Source: Paracidovorax avenae ATCC 19860 (GTDB taxonomy: Bacteria; Pseudomonadota; Gammaproteobacteria; Burkholderiales; Burkholderiaceae_C). From it: a stretch of 64,000 bases of DNA. The DNA lies in contig NC_015138.1 in the NCBI RefSeq assembly GCF_000176855.2, forward strand, positions 1,302,001 to 1,366,000, read 5' to 3'. Under the pieces are notes generated by a model. That model was not told where the DNA came from. It saw nothing but the letters and a program-made list of their open reading frames with translations, and did no database searches. Below, piece by piece: positions 49,183 to 58,942 of the stretch (the stretch's first letter is position 1; each line of letters opens with the position of its first letter). The position numbers were made by a program, and so were the translations under genes.

Positions 49183-50157
49183 ATGCAAGCCATGCAATAT
49201 GTGACCGCCGCGATCCTGGCGGCTTTCGTCGGCTACGTGGGCGCCTGGTATGTGGGCGCCATCGAGGGCAATTTCGCGCTGCTGCTGCTGCTGGCGACGG
49301 TGGTGACCGGCGCCTACTGGCTGGCCGAGCGCTTCGTCTTCCTGCCGCGGCGCCGCCGGGCGGCACAGGCCATCGAGGAGGCTGCCGTGCAGCGGCGCGC
49401 CGAGCTGGACCGCATGGGCATCGCCAAGGTGGACGGCGACGTGCAGGAGACCAAGGACCGCATCCTGATGCAGCCCTGGTGGCTGGACTGGACGGCGGGG
49501 CTCTTCCCTGTGATCGCCATCGTCTTCGTGCTGCGCTCGTTCCTTTTCGAGCCGTTCAAGATCCCTTCCGGATCGATGATCCCGACCCTGCTGGTGGGCG
49601 ACCTGATCCTCGTAAACAAGTTCACCTACGGCATCCGGCTGCCGGTGATCAACAAGAAGATCACGCAGGGCACGCCACCGCAGCGCGGCGACGTGATGGT
49701 GTTCCGCTACCCGCCGCAGCCCAGCATGGACTACATCAAGCGCGTGGTCGGCGTGCCGGGCGACGAGATCGCCTACCTGAACAAGCGGCTCACGGTGAAC
49801 GGCAAGCCGGTCGAGACCACGGCGCTGCCCGATTTCCTCGACGAGGACACGATGCGCTATTTCAAGCAGTACGACGAGCACCTGGGTGCCAAGCCGCACC
49901 GCATGATCAACAACCCCGACGTGCCGGCATTCATCCAGGGGGCCAGCGACTACGCCTTCCGCGAGAATTGCCGCTACAGCGTGGAGGGGGTGGTGTGCAA
50001 GGTGCCCGAAGGCCACTATTTCATGATGGGCGACAACCGCGATAATTCGCTCGATTCACGCTATTGGGGCTTCGTGCCCGACGCGAACATCGTCGGCAAG
50101 GCCTTTTTCGTGTGGATGAATTTCAGCAACCTGAAGCGCATCGGCGGTTTCCAATAG
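49183..50157 (+). CDS. lepB: Signal peptidase I
   Basis: A 324-residue leader peptidase that removes signal peptides at the outer face of the inner membrane. Two N-terminal membrane helices (about 5-25 and 31-48) precede a third near 103-118. The catalytic dyad is Ser131 (IPSGSMIPTL) and Lys186 (YIKRVVG). Conserved box E is MMGDNRDNSLDSRYWG. It begins four bases after the lepA stop. Confidence 0.97.
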   Translation: MQAMQYVTAAILAAFVGYVGAWYVGAIEGNFALLLLLATVVTGAYWLAERFVFLPRRRRAAQAIEEAAVQRRAELDRMGIAKVDGDVQETKDRILMQPWWLDWTAGLFPVIAIVFVLRSFLFEPFKIPSGSMIPTLLVGDLILVNKFTYGIRLPVINKKITQGTPPQRGDVMVFRYPPQPSMDYIKRVVGVPGDEIAYLNKRLTVNGKPVETTALPDFLDEDTMRYFKQYDEHLGAKPHRMINNPDVPAFIQGASDYAFRENCRYSVEGVVCKVPEGHYFMMGDNRDNSLDSRYWGFVPDANIVGKAFFVWMNFSNLKRIGGFQ

Positions 50158-50221
50158 CGGCCTGCCGCGGACCGCGGCGCGCCCCAAGACACACCTAAAG
50201 CTCAGAAGAGGGTCTGGTACC

Positions 50222-50623
50222 ATGGGTCTGCATCAGCACCACCTGCCTCGCTCCGCATCGAACGGCCCGCGGGCGGTCCGGCGATCCCGCCAGCGCGGGC
50301 TGTCCTTCATCGGCCTGGTGTTCCTCGCCGTGTTCGCGGTGGCCGCCTTCGCCATCGGCGGCCAGTCCGTGCCCATCTTCCTGGAGTACCAGGCCATCCG
50401 CAAGGCGGCAGCCAAGGCAGCGCGCGAGGCGTCCACGGTGCCGGAGGTCCGGGCCTCCTTCGACCGTGCCGCCGCCATCGACAACATCAGCTCCATCTCC
50501 GGCAAGGACCTCGAAGTGACGAAGCGCAACGACAAGATCGTGGTGTCCTTCAGCTACTCGCGAGAGATCGCGCTCGTCGGCCCCGCCTACCTCGTGTACC
50601 GCTTCCACGAGCAGACCAACTGA
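50222..50623 (+). CDS. DUF4845 family membrane protein
   Basis: A 133-residue protein with one membrane helix near residues 24-45 ([22 protein letters not shown]) after a basic N-terminus, and a periplasmic helical part. It fits the DUF4845 proteins commonly placed between lepB and rnc in betaproteobacteria. Function is unknown; a pilin-like type IV N-terminus (GLSFIGLVF) is noticeable. It is 25 bases before rnc. Confidence 0.85.
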   Translation: MGLHQHHLPRSASNGPRAVRRSRQRGLSFIGLVFLAVFAVAAFAIGGQSVPIFLEYQAIRKAAAKAAREASTVPEVRASFDRAAAIDNISSISGKDLEVTKRNDKIVVSFSYSREIALVGPAYLVYRFHEQTN

Positions 50624-50648
50624 TCCTTTTCTTCCTTCCTTCTCCGTT

Positions 50649-51335
50649 TTGGTTTCACCCAGCCTTTCCGCCCTGCAGGACCGCCTGCAGCATGCCTTCT
50701 CCGATCCATCCCTGCTGCAGCGGGCCATCACGCACCGCAGCTTCTCGGCCGACCACAACGAACGCCTGGAGTTTCTCGGCGATTCGGTGCTGAGTCTGGC
50801 CGTATCGAGCCTGCTCTACCAGCGCCTGCGCGACCTGCCGGAAGGCGATCTTTCCCGCGTGCGGGCCAACCTGGTGCGCCAGGAGGCGCTGCACGACCTG
50901 GCGCTGGGCCTGCAGCTGCCACAGGTGCTGCGCCTGGGCGAGGGCGAGACGAAGTCCGGCGGCAAGCAGCGCCCGTCCATTCTGGCCGATGCCCTGGAGG
51001 CCCTGATCGGCGCCGTCTATCTGGATGCCGGCTACCAGTGCGCCGAGGCACTGGTGCACCGGCTCTACAAGGACGTGGAGATCAATCCGCGCATGCAGGC
51101 GGCCGAGAAGGATGCCAAGACCGCATTGCAGGAGTGGCTGCAGGGCCGCAAAATGAAGCTGCCGCAGTACCGCGTGGTCGCCACGGTGGGGGCGGCCCAC
51201 CGCCAGACCTTCGACGTGGAATGCGATATCCCGGAACTGGGCCTGACCGAGCGCGGCATCGGCGGATCGCGGAGGGCGGGCGAGCAGGCCGCCGCCGCCG
51301 CCATGCTGGCCACCCTGAAAGCGAAACACCCATGA
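50649..51335 (+). CDS. rnc: Ribonuclease III
   Basis: A 228-residue double-strand-specific RNase. The signature [13 protein letters not shown] holds the catalytic Glu/Asp, the second acidic site is in [15 protein letters not shown], and a C-terminal double-stranded RNA-binding domain follows (KTALQEWLQ to the end). The only fitting start is TTG 50649; no ATG or GTG is available near the conserved N-terminus. The stop overlaps the era start (ATGA). Confidence 0.96.
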   Translation: MVSPSLSALQDRLQHAFSDPSLLQRAITHRSFSADHNERLEFLGDSVLSLAVSSLLYQRLRDLPEGDLSRVRANLVRQEALHDLALGLQLPQVLRLGEGETKSGGKQRPSILADALEALIGAVYLDAGYQCAEALVHRLYKDVEINPRMQAAEKDAKTALQEWLQGRKMKLPQYRVVATVGAAHRQTFDVECDIPELGLTERGIGGSRRAGEQAAAAAMLATLKAKHP

Positions 51336-52381
51336 ATTCCTCCGCTCCCCCCGCTTCCGGCAACCCCGCTAACCCTGCGGCACCCCAGGACGACCTGGAG
51401 GCCATGCTGGCCGCGGCGCGCCCGGGCGCCGCGCCCGCAAAGCCGGGCGGCACCGGTGCCGCCGCGGAGGCCACCGCCGCGCAGGGCCCGCAGCGCTGCG
51501 GCCTCATCGCCATCGTGGGCAAGCCGAACGTCGGCAAGTCCACGCTCATGAACGCGCTGGTCGGGCAGAAGATCAGCATCACCTCGCGCAAAGCGCAGAC
51601 CACGCGCCACCGCATCACCGGCATCCGCACGCGCGAAGGCACGCAGTTCGTCTTCGTCGACACGCCCGGCTTCCAGACGCGGCACAGCACGGCACTCAAC
51701 AAGTCGCTCAACAAGACGGTGATGGGCGCGATCGGCGACGTGGATCTCATCCTCTTCGTGGTCGAGGCGGGCAGCTTCACGCTGGCCGACGCCAAGGTGC
51801 TGTCGCTCTTCAAGCCAGGCATCCCCACGCTGCTGATCGCCAACAAGCTCGACGAGGTGCACCGCCGCGCCGAGATCGCACCCTGGCTCAAGGGCATGCA
51901 GGAACGCCATCCGTTCGCCGAGTTCGTGCCCATGTCGGCCAAGAACAAGGGCGACATCGAGCGGCTGTTCGGCATCTGCGCCAAGTACCTGCCCGAGCAG
52001 CCCTGGTTCTACGGCGAAGACGAGCTGACGGACCGCAGCGAGAAGTTCCTTGCGAGCGAGACGGTGCGCGAGAAGCTCTTCCGCTTCACGGGCGACGAAC
52101 TGCCCTACACCTCCACCGTCGTCATCGACAAGATGGAGGAAGAGCCGAGCAAGACGCACAAGCGTTTCATCCGCGTGGCCGCCACCATCGTGGTGGAGCG
52201 CGACAGCCACAAGGCCATGGTGATCGGCGACAAGGGCGAACGCCTGAAGCGCATCAGCACCGAGGCACGGCAGGAAATGGAGCGGCTGATGGACGCCAAG
52301 GTGTTCCTGGAAGTATGGGTGAAGGTGCGCTCGGGCTGGGCCGACGACGAGGCCCGGGTGCGCTCCTTCGGATATGAGTGA
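51332..52381 (+). CDS. era: GTPase Era
   Basis: A 349-residue GTPase needed for 30S subunit maturation, binding the 3' end of 16S rRNA. G1 GKPNVGKS, G3 DTPG and G4 NKLD are clear, and the KH domain follows ([20 protein letters not shown]). It has ~50 extra N-terminal residues rich in Ala/Pro/Gly before the G1 strand, beyond the ~300-residue norm. Translationally coupled to rnc by ATGA. Confidence 0.96.
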   Translation: MNSSAPPASGNPANPAAPQDDLEAMLAAARPGAAPAKPGGTGAAAEATAAQGPQRCGLIAIVGKPNVGKSTLMNALVGQKISITSRKAQTTRHRITGIRTREGTQFVFVDTPGFQTRHSTALNKSLNKTVMGAIGDVDLILFVVEAGSFTLADAKVLSLFKPGIPTLLIANKLDEVHRRAEIAPWLKGMQERHPFAEFVPMSAKNKGDIERLFGICAKYLPEQPWFYGEDELTDRSEKFLASETVREKLFRFTGDELPYTSTVVIDKMEEEPSKTHKRFIRVAATIVVERDSHKAMVIGDKGERLKRISTEARQEMERLMDAKVFLEVWVKVRSGWADDEARVRSFGYE

Positions 52382-52395
52382 GGAACACCCCCCTG

Positions 52396-52462
52396 AGGCG
52401 CTGCGCGCCTTCCCCCCTCTCCTGCGGGAGGGGGGACGACGCCAGCGGCCCGGCGAAGCCGG
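52396..52462. repeat. REP-like cluster of three hairpins
   Basis: Three palindromes lie side by side: AGGCGC-TGC-GCGCCT (52396-52410), CCCCCCTC/GAGGGGGG (52412-52435) and CCGGC-GAA-GCCGG (52450-52462). The block has the look of a dispersed REP-type element of Comamonadaceae genomes. There is no T tract, so it is a poor terminator. It splits the era-recO junction, where neighbours otherwise overlap. Confidence 0.6.
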
Positions 52463-52637
52463 TTCCGCGGCGTCCACTGGTGTGGCCTGCTCCGCGGCCA
52501 TCGGCCCCGAGGCGGCACCAAGCCCGCTGGCGATGGCTGTCCCGGGGTAAGGGTGCCGGCGCCTTGATTTCGAGTGAAATCGCTTCTCCTCTTTCCTCAT
52601 TTCCAGCGCCAACTCGCCATCGATTGCATAGCCCTCC

Positions 52638-53420
52638 ATGGCCGTACGCCGCATTTCCGACGAACCCGCCTATGTGCTGCACCGCTACGACTGGAGCGAG
52701 TCCAGCCTGATCCTGGATGTGTTCACGCGCCACCATGGGCGGGTGGCGCTGGTGGCCAAGGGGGCGAAGAAGCCGACGTCCAATTTCCGGCCCGTGCTGT
52801 TGCCGCTGCAGCCGCTGCGCGTCACCTATACGTTGAACGGCGAAGGTCGGGAGGAGGTGCATGGGCTCAAGGGGGCCGAGTGGGTGGGGGGGCACGTCAT
52901 GCCGACGGGCGACGCGCTGCTCTCGGGCCTGTACCTCAATGAATTGCTGATGCGGCTGCTGGCGCGCGAGGACACGCATGCCGCGCTGTTCGACGCCTAT
53001 GCCGGCGTGGTGCGGGTGCTGGCCAGCGAGCACGGCGACGCGCTGGAGCCCGTGCTGCGCAGTTTCGAGTTGCTGCTGCTGCGCGAGATCGGGCTGCTGC
53101 CCGCGCTGGATGTGGAAACGTCCACGCTGGCGCCGCTGGCTCCGGCGGCCCGCTACGCGCTGGTGCCGGAGGCCGGCCTGCGTCCGGCCCTTCCCTCGGA
53201 CCGCAGCACGCTGGGCGGTGCGCAGTGGCGCCAGCTGGAGCGTTCGCTGGGCGACGCCCAGCCCTACACGGCCACGCTGCGTGCGATCGTGGCGGGGCTC
53301 GCCGCCAGCGCTTCTCCGGCCGCGGACCTCAAGCCACAGCTCCGCGCCCTGCTGCAATACCATTGCGGCAGTCCCCTGCTGCGGACGCGGCAGCTCATGA
53401 TCGATCTCCAATCCCTATGA
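52638..53420 (+). CDS. recO: DNA repair protein RecO
   Basis: A 260-residue RecO that helps load RecA in the RecFOR pathway. The N-terminal OB-fold is recognisable ([36 protein letters not shown]), followed by the helical domain ([26 protein letters not shown]). Its stop overlaps the pdxJ start by ATGA. A ~256-base gap with a REP-like block separates it from era. Confidence 0.94.
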   Translation: MAVRRISDEPAYVLHRYDWSESSLILDVFTRHHGRVALVAKGAKKPTSNFRPVLLPLQPLRVTYTLNGEGREEVHGLKGAEWVGGHVMPTGDALLSGLYLNELLMRLLAREDTHAALFDAYAGVVRVLASEHGDALEPVLRSFELLLLREIGLLPALDVETSTLAPLAPAARYALVPEAGLRPALPSDRSTLGGAQWRQLERSLGDAQPYTATLRAIVAGLAASASPAADLKPQLRALLQYHCGSPLLRTRQLMIDLQSL

Positions 53421-54193
53421 CCCAGCATTCCGTGCGTACCGCCCTGTCGGTGAACGTCAACAAGGTGGCCCTGGTGCGCAACACGCGCCACCTGGGCATT
53501 CCCGGCGTGGAGCGCGCCGCTCTGCTGTGCCTGGAGGCGGGCGCGCAGGGCATCACCATCCATCCGCGCCCGGACGGGCGCCACATTCGCGCGGAGGACG
53601 TGCCAGCGTTGGCTGCGCTCCTGCGCCAATGGCCGGACCGCGAGTTCAACATCGAGGGCAATCCGTCGCAGAACCTCATGGAGTTCATCCGCGCCGTGCG
53701 TCCGCACCAGGCCACCTTCGTGCCGGACGGCGAGGACCAGTTCACGAGCGACCACGGCTGGAGCTTTCCCCAGGACGCCGAGCGCCTCGCGCCCCTGGTG
53801 GCCGAATGCCGCGGGCTGGGCGTGCGCGTGAGCCTGTTCATGGACGCGGAGCCGGCGCAGATGGCTGCCGCGCGTGCCGTGGGCGCCGATCGCGTGGAGC
53901 TCTATACCGAACCCTATGCCGCGGCCTGGGGCACGCCTGCGCAGGAGGCGCAGCTCGTTCGCTATGCGGAGGCGGCCCGGGCGGCGCTGGAGGCCGGGCT
54001 GGGCGTGAATGCGGGGCACGATCTCAACCGGGACAATCTCGCGGCCTTCGTGGCACGCGTGCCGGGCCTGATGGAAGTGTCGATCGGGCATGCCTTCGTC
54101 GCGGATGCGCTGGAACTGGGCTACGCCGCCACCGTGCAGGCCTACCAGCGCTGCATCGATGCCGGCATGGCGCAGCGGCAGGCCGGCGCATGA
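53417..54193 (+). CDS. pdxJ: Pyridoxine 5'-phosphate synthase
   Basis: A 258-residue TIM-barrel enzyme that closes the ring of vitamin B6. [13 protein letters not shown] at the start, [19 protein letters not shown] and the late [12 protein letters not shown] and [11 protein letters not shown] are PdxJ signatures. Overlaps recO and acpS by ATGA on either side. Confidence 0.97.
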   Translation: MTQHSVRTALSVNVNKVALVRNTRHLGIPGVERAALLCLEAGAQGITIHPRPDGRHIRAEDVPALAALLRQWPDREFNIEGNPSQNLMEFIRAVRPHQATFVPDGEDQFTSDHGWSFPQDAERLAPLVAECRGLGVRVSLFMDAEPAQMAAARAVGADRVELYTEPYAAAWGTPAQEAQLVRYAEAARAALEAGLGVNAGHDLNRDNLAAFVARVPGLMEVSIGHAFVADALELGYAATVQAYQRCIDAGMAQRQAGA

Positions 54194-54630
54194 TCTACGG
54201 CATCGGCACCGACATCTGCGATGTCCGCCGCATCCGGGCGAGCCTGGAGCGCCATGGGGACCGTTTCGCCGAAAAGGTGCTCGCGGCCGGCGAACTGGAC
54301 ACGTGGCGCGAACGCAGTGCGCGCTGGCCCGAGCGCGGTGTGCGCTATCTGGCCACGCGCTTTTCCGCCAAGGAGGCCTTCAGCAAGGCGATCGGCATGG
54401 GCATGCGCATGCCCATGACCTGGCGGGACTGCGAAGTGGCCAAGCTGCCCAGCGGCCAGCCCGTCATCGTGCTGCACGGCGCACTCAAGGCCTGGTTCGA
54501 GGAGCGCGGGCTGCACTGCCACCTGAGCGTCACGGACGAGAGCGACTACGCGGCGAGCTTCTGCGTGGTGGAGCGCGGGGATCCGGGCGAGGGCGCCCGC
54601 CCGGAGGCCGTGCTCCACCCTCCGGCCTGA
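54190..54630 (+). CDS. acpS: Holo-[acyl-carrier-protein] synthase
   Basis: A 146-residue phosphopantetheinyl transferase that activates AcpP. The Mg-binding Asp is in [12 protein letters not shown] and the catalytic Glu/Lys in [13 protein letters not shown]. It carries about 15 more C-terminal residues than usual, after VVERG. ATGA overlap with pdxJ, as in E. coli. Confidence 0.96.
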   Translation: MIYGIGTDICDVRRIRASLERHGDRFAEKVLAAGELDTWRERSARWPERGVRYLATRFSAKEAFSKAIGMGMRMPMTWRDCEVAKLPSGQPVIVLHGALKAWFEERGLHCHLSVTDESDYAASFCVVERGDPGEGARPEAVLHPPA

Positions 54631-54683
54631 GCCGCACTGCTGCATCCATCGTTTCCTTCTTACGCACGTACCCCGTTCACTGC

Positions 54684-55823
54684 ATGACCGCCGACATCGA
54701 ACACGCACCCGTCATCCTCGACATCGCCGGCACGGCGCTCACTCCGGCCGACCGCAGGCGCCTGGCCCATCCGCTCACCGGGGGGATCATCCTCTTCGCC
54801 CGGAACTGGGAAAGCCGGGCGCAGCTGCTGGAGCTCACGGCCTCGATCAAGGCCGTGCGGGACGACCTGCTCATCTGCGTGGACCACGAGGGGGGCCGGG
54901 TGCAGCGCTTTCGCACCGACGGGTTCACCCACCTGCCCCCCATGCGGGCCCTGGGCGCCCTGTGGATGGACGACGGTCGCCAGGGGCCGGGCACCGGCGC
55001 GATGCGCGCGATGGATGCCGCCAGCGCGACCGGCTACGTGCTGGCCAGCGAGCTGCGCGCCTGCGGCGTGGATTTCTCGTTCGCACCGGTGCTGGACCTG
55101 GACTGGCCGTCGGGTGGGAAAGGGCCTTCGGGCAGTGCCTCGGCAAGCAGCGTGATCGGTGACCGGTCCTTCCACCGAGACCCGCGCGTGGTGGCGATGC
55201 TGGCCAGAAGCGTGGCGCACGGCATGCTCAAGGCGGGCATGGCGCACTGCGGCAAGCATTTCCCCGGACACGGCTTCGTCGCGGCCGATTCGCATACCGA
55301 CATCCCCGTGGACCGGCGCCCTCTGGGCGCGATCCTGGCGGATGACGCCGCGCCGTATGCCTGGCTGTCGAACACGCTGACCAGCGTGATGCCGGCGCAT
55401 GTCATCTATCCGCGTGTGGACCGGCTTCCGGCAGGTTTCTCGCGCCGCTGGCTGCAGGACGTCCTGCGCCAGCGCCTGCGGTTCAGCGGAGCGGTGTTCA
55501 GCGACGATCTCAGCATGGAAGGCGCCCGCCGCATCGATGGCGATGCGGTGGACTTCGCGACCGCCACGCTCGCAGCCCTCGATGCCGGCTGCGACCTCGT
55601 GCTGCTGTGCAATCAGAGCCTGGTAGGCGAGGGGCGTGAGCAGGGCAGGGCGCTCGACGATGTGCTCGATGCCCTGGAGCTCGCACGCGGCGAAGGGCGC
55701 TGGCGCCCCAGCCCGGACAGCGAGGCCCGCCGGCTCGCCCTGCTTCCACAGACGCTGCCCCATCCGTGGGACGAGCTCATGCTGGAACCGGACTACCTGA
55801 GGGCGCTGGATTGCCTGCCCTGA
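54684..55823 (+). CDS. nagZ: Beta-N-acetylhexosaminidase
   Basis: A 379-residue family-3 glycosidase that removes GlcNAc from anhydromuropeptides during peptidoglycan recycling. CVDHEGGRVQRF, the KHFPGHG substrate motif followed by ADSHTDIPVDRR, and the nucleophile Asp in FSDDLSMEGA are all present. No signal peptide, so cytoplasmic as expected. Fifty-three bases after acpS. Confidence 0.95.
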   Translation: MTADIEHAPVILDIAGTALTPADRRRLAHPLTGGIILFARNWESRAQLLELTASIKAVRDDLLICVDHEGGRVQRFRTDGFTHLPPMRALGALWMDDGRQGPGTGAMRAMDAASATGYVLASELRACGVDFSFAPVLDLDWPSGGKGPSGSASASSVIGDRSFHRDPRVVAMLARSVAHGMLKAGMAHCGKHFPGHGFVAADSHTDIPVDRRPLGAILADDAAPYAWLSNTLTSVMPAHVIYPRVDRLPAGFSRRWLQDVLRQRLRFSGAVFSDDLSMEGARRIDGDAVDFATATLAALDAGCDLVLLCNQSLVGEGREQGRALDDVLDALELARGEGRWRPSPDSEARRLALLPQTLPHPWDELMLEPDYLRALDCLP

Positions 55824-56047
55824 GGGCCAGATTGTTTGTAACTGAATGATTCTCGTACCGCGCATGGCTTGTTTTTCGCAACAAGCCGGGGCGCATGGGA
55901 AAACCGCGCCGTGGATGGCATTGCGCGGCCGCTGGCCGGACACATCGGGCTACACACTGCGTCAACGCGTGCCCAAGCATGGCGTTACGAACAGCAAGCA
56001 GTGCCCGCGGCCATGAGGGCGGCGCGGCCCTTGCCGGAGGTCTTTCC

Positions 56048-58093
56048 ATGGTGCGTGATCCTGCTCTCCCTGAAGTCGCCGTCTCCGCCCGGCCCCACCG
56101 AGCCATATGGGGCACGGCCGTCACCTGCATCGCGGCCGCATGCGCCCTGGCCGGTTGCGAACGTGTCACGACGCCCGCGCCCCAGGCGGCTGCCAGCGTG
56201 CCCGCACCGGAGCCCGCGGCCTCTGCGCCCGCCGCGGCAGCCGCGCCTGCCGCGGTGCCGGTGGCCTACACGCCGCCGTCCGCAGACGTCCTCTACCAGA
56301 TGGTGGCCCCGATCGCACTCTATCCCGACAAGCTCGTGGCCCAGGTGCTCGCCGGCGCAACCTACCCGGACCAGGTCTCTGCCGCTGAAACCTGGCTCGC
56401 CCAGAATCCGGGGCTGAAGGGCAGCGCCCTGGTGAATGCGGTGGATCCCCAGCCCTGGGATCCCAGCGTGAAGTCGCTGACGGCGTTTCCCAATGTGCTG
56501 GAGCAGATGGCCTCCAACCTGCCCTGGACGACCGCTCTGGGCAAGGCCTACTACCATGATCCCGCGGACGTGATGAATGCCATCCAGGCCATGCGCGCCC
56601 GTGCCGCCCATGCCGGTACGCTCAAGAGCTCACCCCGCCTGCGCGTGGCGACGGTGGAAGCCCGTTCCCTGCCGCCGCCGCTGCCGCCGTCGCAGGCGCC
56701 CGTGGCGCTGTACCAGGGGCCGGCGGTGGTCGCACCGCCACCCACCGTCATCACCATCGAGCCTGCCGAGGTGCAGACGGTCTATGTGCCGCGCTATGAC
56801 CCGGCCGTGGTGTACGGCACGCCGGTGGCCGTGTATCCCAGCTACCGTTGGGCCGTGCCGGTGCAGCCTGCACCGGTGGCGGTCGCCGCGGGGCCGGACC
56901 CCGTGGCCGTGGGCGCGCTGGCCTTCGGTGCCGGCGTCCTGGTAGGCGCGCTGGCCACCAGCCACCACCATGGCTGGGGATGGAACGACTGGAACCTGCA
57001 CTGGGGGCCGCCCCCTCCGCCGCCGATCGCCTGGGGTCCCGCGCCGCCGCCACCTGCCTGGGGCCCTGCGGTCGTGTACCGTGGAGCCACCTACGTGTCG
57101 AACTCACCCACGGTGATCGAGAACATTCATAACCGCATCACGGTGAACAACCGCAATGTCTATGTGAATGCCCCTGGCCAGCCGCCAGGCCTGCCTGCGC
57201 CGGGTGCGCCCGCCCTGGGATTCGCAGGCGGACCGGCTGCACCCGTGCGCGCTGCCATGGTGCCGCCGATGGGCCCGAACGGGCCGCACGGCCAGTCGCT
57301 GGCCGCGGCGCTGCAGGATAGCCATGCGGCAGGGCAGCGTCCCATGCCGTTCGAGCAACGCCATGTGCAGGCCCCGCCACTGGCCGGCGACCGGAATGGC
57401 TTGCACCAGCCCCAGGCGCTCATGCAGGCCCCGGGCCGGCCACCGATGCCGGTGGCGCCGGGCCAGCCTGCCCCCGCGCACGCTTTCGCCCAGCCGGGCG
57501 CTGCGGGTGTGCCCGGCGCGCCGCGCCCATTGTCCGCGGCGTTCCAGAACAGCCGCGCCGGCCATGGCATGCACCCCGCGGAAGCTCAGCATCCGCCGGA
57601 GCTGCAGCGCTCCGTCGAACCCCAGCATGCCGCCGAACACCGGGGCAACCCGGCGGCACCGGCCATGGCGTCCGCCATGGGGCTGCCTCCGGCAGGGCTG
57701 CAGCCGCGACCGGAGAGCGGGCGTGCCAACCCGGCGATGCCCGAGAACCGGAACCCGCATGCCGCCTTCGTGGCGCCTCCAGCTCCCATGCCGGCTCCGT
57801 CGCAGCGCCCGCAGATGCCGGCGGAGATGTCGATGGCCCATGCCCTGCAGCAGCCTCGCCAGATGGCGGCGCCTGCTCCGCACATGCAGCAGCAACCCGT
57901 CCACATGCCGCAACCTGTGCAGCCGCAGACCATGCATGCCGAGCCGCGCAGCATGCCGGTCGCGGCCATGCATGCGCCGCAGCAGCCTGCGCTACGGCCG
58001 GCCATGCACGAGGCCCTGCGCGAATCCCGGCCCGCGCCGCAGCAGCAGCCTCCGCACCACGGAGGCGGGCACAAGCCGCACGAAGGCGGCTGA
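56048..58093 (+). CDS. DUF3300 lipoprotein with low-complexity His/Met/Pro tail
   Basis: A 681-residue lipoprotein. The lipobox is LAGC at residues ~35-38 after a hydrophobic stretch, and a strong ribosome site GGAGG lies seven bases before ATG 56048; a longer frame upstream lacks this. Residues ~75-270 match DUF3300 (LYQMVAPIALYPDKLVAQVLAGATYP, SVKSLTAFPNVLEQM). After it come a Pro/Trp/His-rich part (SHHHGWGWNDW) and ~330 residues of His, Met, Pro, Gln and Ala with no fold. Function unknown; surface or periplasmic metal binding is possible. Confidence 0.87.
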   Translation: MVRDPALPEVAVSARPHRAIWGTAVTCIAAACALAGCERVTTPAPQAAASVPAPEPAASAPAAAAAPAAVPVAYTPPSADVLYQMVAPIALYPDKLVAQVLAGATYPDQVSAAETWLAQNPGLKGSALVNAVDPQPWDPSVKSLTAFPNVLEQMASNLPWTTALGKAYYHDPADVMNAIQAMRARAAHAGTLKSSPRLRVATVEARSLPPPLPPSQAPVALYQGPAVVAPPPTVITIEPAEVQTVYVPRYDPAVVYGTPVAVYPSYRWAVPVQPAPVAVAAGPDPVAVGALAFGAGVLVGALATSHHHGWGWNDWNLHWGPPPPPPIAWGPAPPPPAWGPAVVYRGATYVSNSPTVIENIHNRITVNNRNVYVNAPGQPPGLPAPGAPALGFAGGPAAPVRAAMVPPMGPNGPHGQSLAAALQDSHAAGQRPMPFEQRHVQAPPLAGDRNGLHQPQALMQAPGRPPMPVAPGQPAPAHAFAQPGAAGVPGAPRPLSAAFQNSRAGHGMHPAEAQHPPELQRSVEPQHAAEHRGNPAAPAMASAMGLPPAGLQPRPESGRANPAMPENRNPHAAFVAPPAPMPAPSQRPQMPAEMSMAHALQQPRQMAAPAPHMQQQPVHMPQPVQPQTMHAEPRSMPVAAMHAPQQPALRPAMHEALRESRPAPQQQPPHHGGGHKPHEGG

Positions 58094-58138
58094 GGTGCTG
58101 AATGGAGGGCGGGCCGGAGTGGCGGCTCGTGCTCTCCG

Positions 58139-58795
58139 TCAGGCTGCTGGCGCCGATGGGGTGTCAGGCGCCACCGGGGCCGTGGCGTGCGCGGGCGCAG
58201 GGGGCTGTGTCTCCGCCGCATCCGCCGGCCGGGGCGGCGCGCTGGTCCAGCGCCGCACCACGCGCTGGAAGATGAGTGCGTTGGGAATCTGCAGCAGCAC
58301 GGGCGCATCCGGCGTGCCGTGGAAATCCTCGAGCGTCGTGTAGAGCAGGTTGATGTCCACGACGCGGCCCTTGGCGCCCGGCTTTTCCGCGGTGTCCAGC
58401 ACCTCGATGTAGTCGCCCAGCCGGAACGGGCCGGCGGTGAAGATCAGCAGGGCGCAGAACAGGTTGGAGAGCACGCTCCACGCCGCGAAGAAGGCGACTG
58501 CGCCGACGGCCGCGAAGCCGGTGAATGCGGTCCACAGCACGGTGGCCGAAACCCCCAGGCGTTCCAGCACCAGCAGCACGGCGCTGCCCATGATGACCCA
58601 GCGCACCAGGCCGTTGATGGGCACCATGAGCTCGATGGGCCAATGGTAGTGGCGGCCCGCACGTTCGAGCAGGCGGCGCAGCGTCCGCTGCAGCAGCATG
58701 GCCAGCACCAGGATGAGCACGATCTGGACGCCTGGCACGATGATGTCGAGCCACTCCTGCATCCAGTCGGGAAGGTAGGTGCGAAGCCGGGTCAT
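58139..58795 (-). CDS. Short MscS-type mechanosensitive channel
   Basis: A 218-residue small-conductance mechanosensitive channel family protein. Three membrane helices appear at ~17-35, 49-68 and 79-105. The third is Ala/Gly-rich (FTGFAAVGAVAFFAAWSVLSN) and is followed by the beta-domain with PFRLGDYIEVLD. The chain ends in an Ala/Pro-rich tail soon after the beta-domain; most of the cytoplasmic alpha/beta cage of E. coli MscS (286 residues) is missing. ATG 58795 begins a conserved-like amphipathic lead. Confidence 0.85.
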   Translation of the reverse strand: MTRLRTYLPDWMQEWLDIIVPGVQIVLILVLAMLLQRTLRRLLERAGRHYHWPIELMVPINGLVRWVIMGSAVLLVLERLGVSATVLWTAFTGFAAVGAVAFFAAWSVLSNLFCALLIFTAGPFRLGDYIEVLDTAEKPGAKGRVVDINLLYTTLEDFHGTPDAPVLLQIPNALIFQRVVRRWTSAPPRPADAAETQPPAPAHATAPVAPDTPSAPAA

Positions 58796-58942
58796 GGACA
58801 GGGGATGCAAGGCGGTCAGCGTCTGGGAGAAGGAACGGGAAATAACGGAAGGATTGCTCACCCACAGAGGGAGCATCGCTGCCGGCAAGGGTTCCGCGTG
58901 CCGTCCCTGCCGCTCGGGCGGGTGCTGCGCGCGGCGCCGGGG

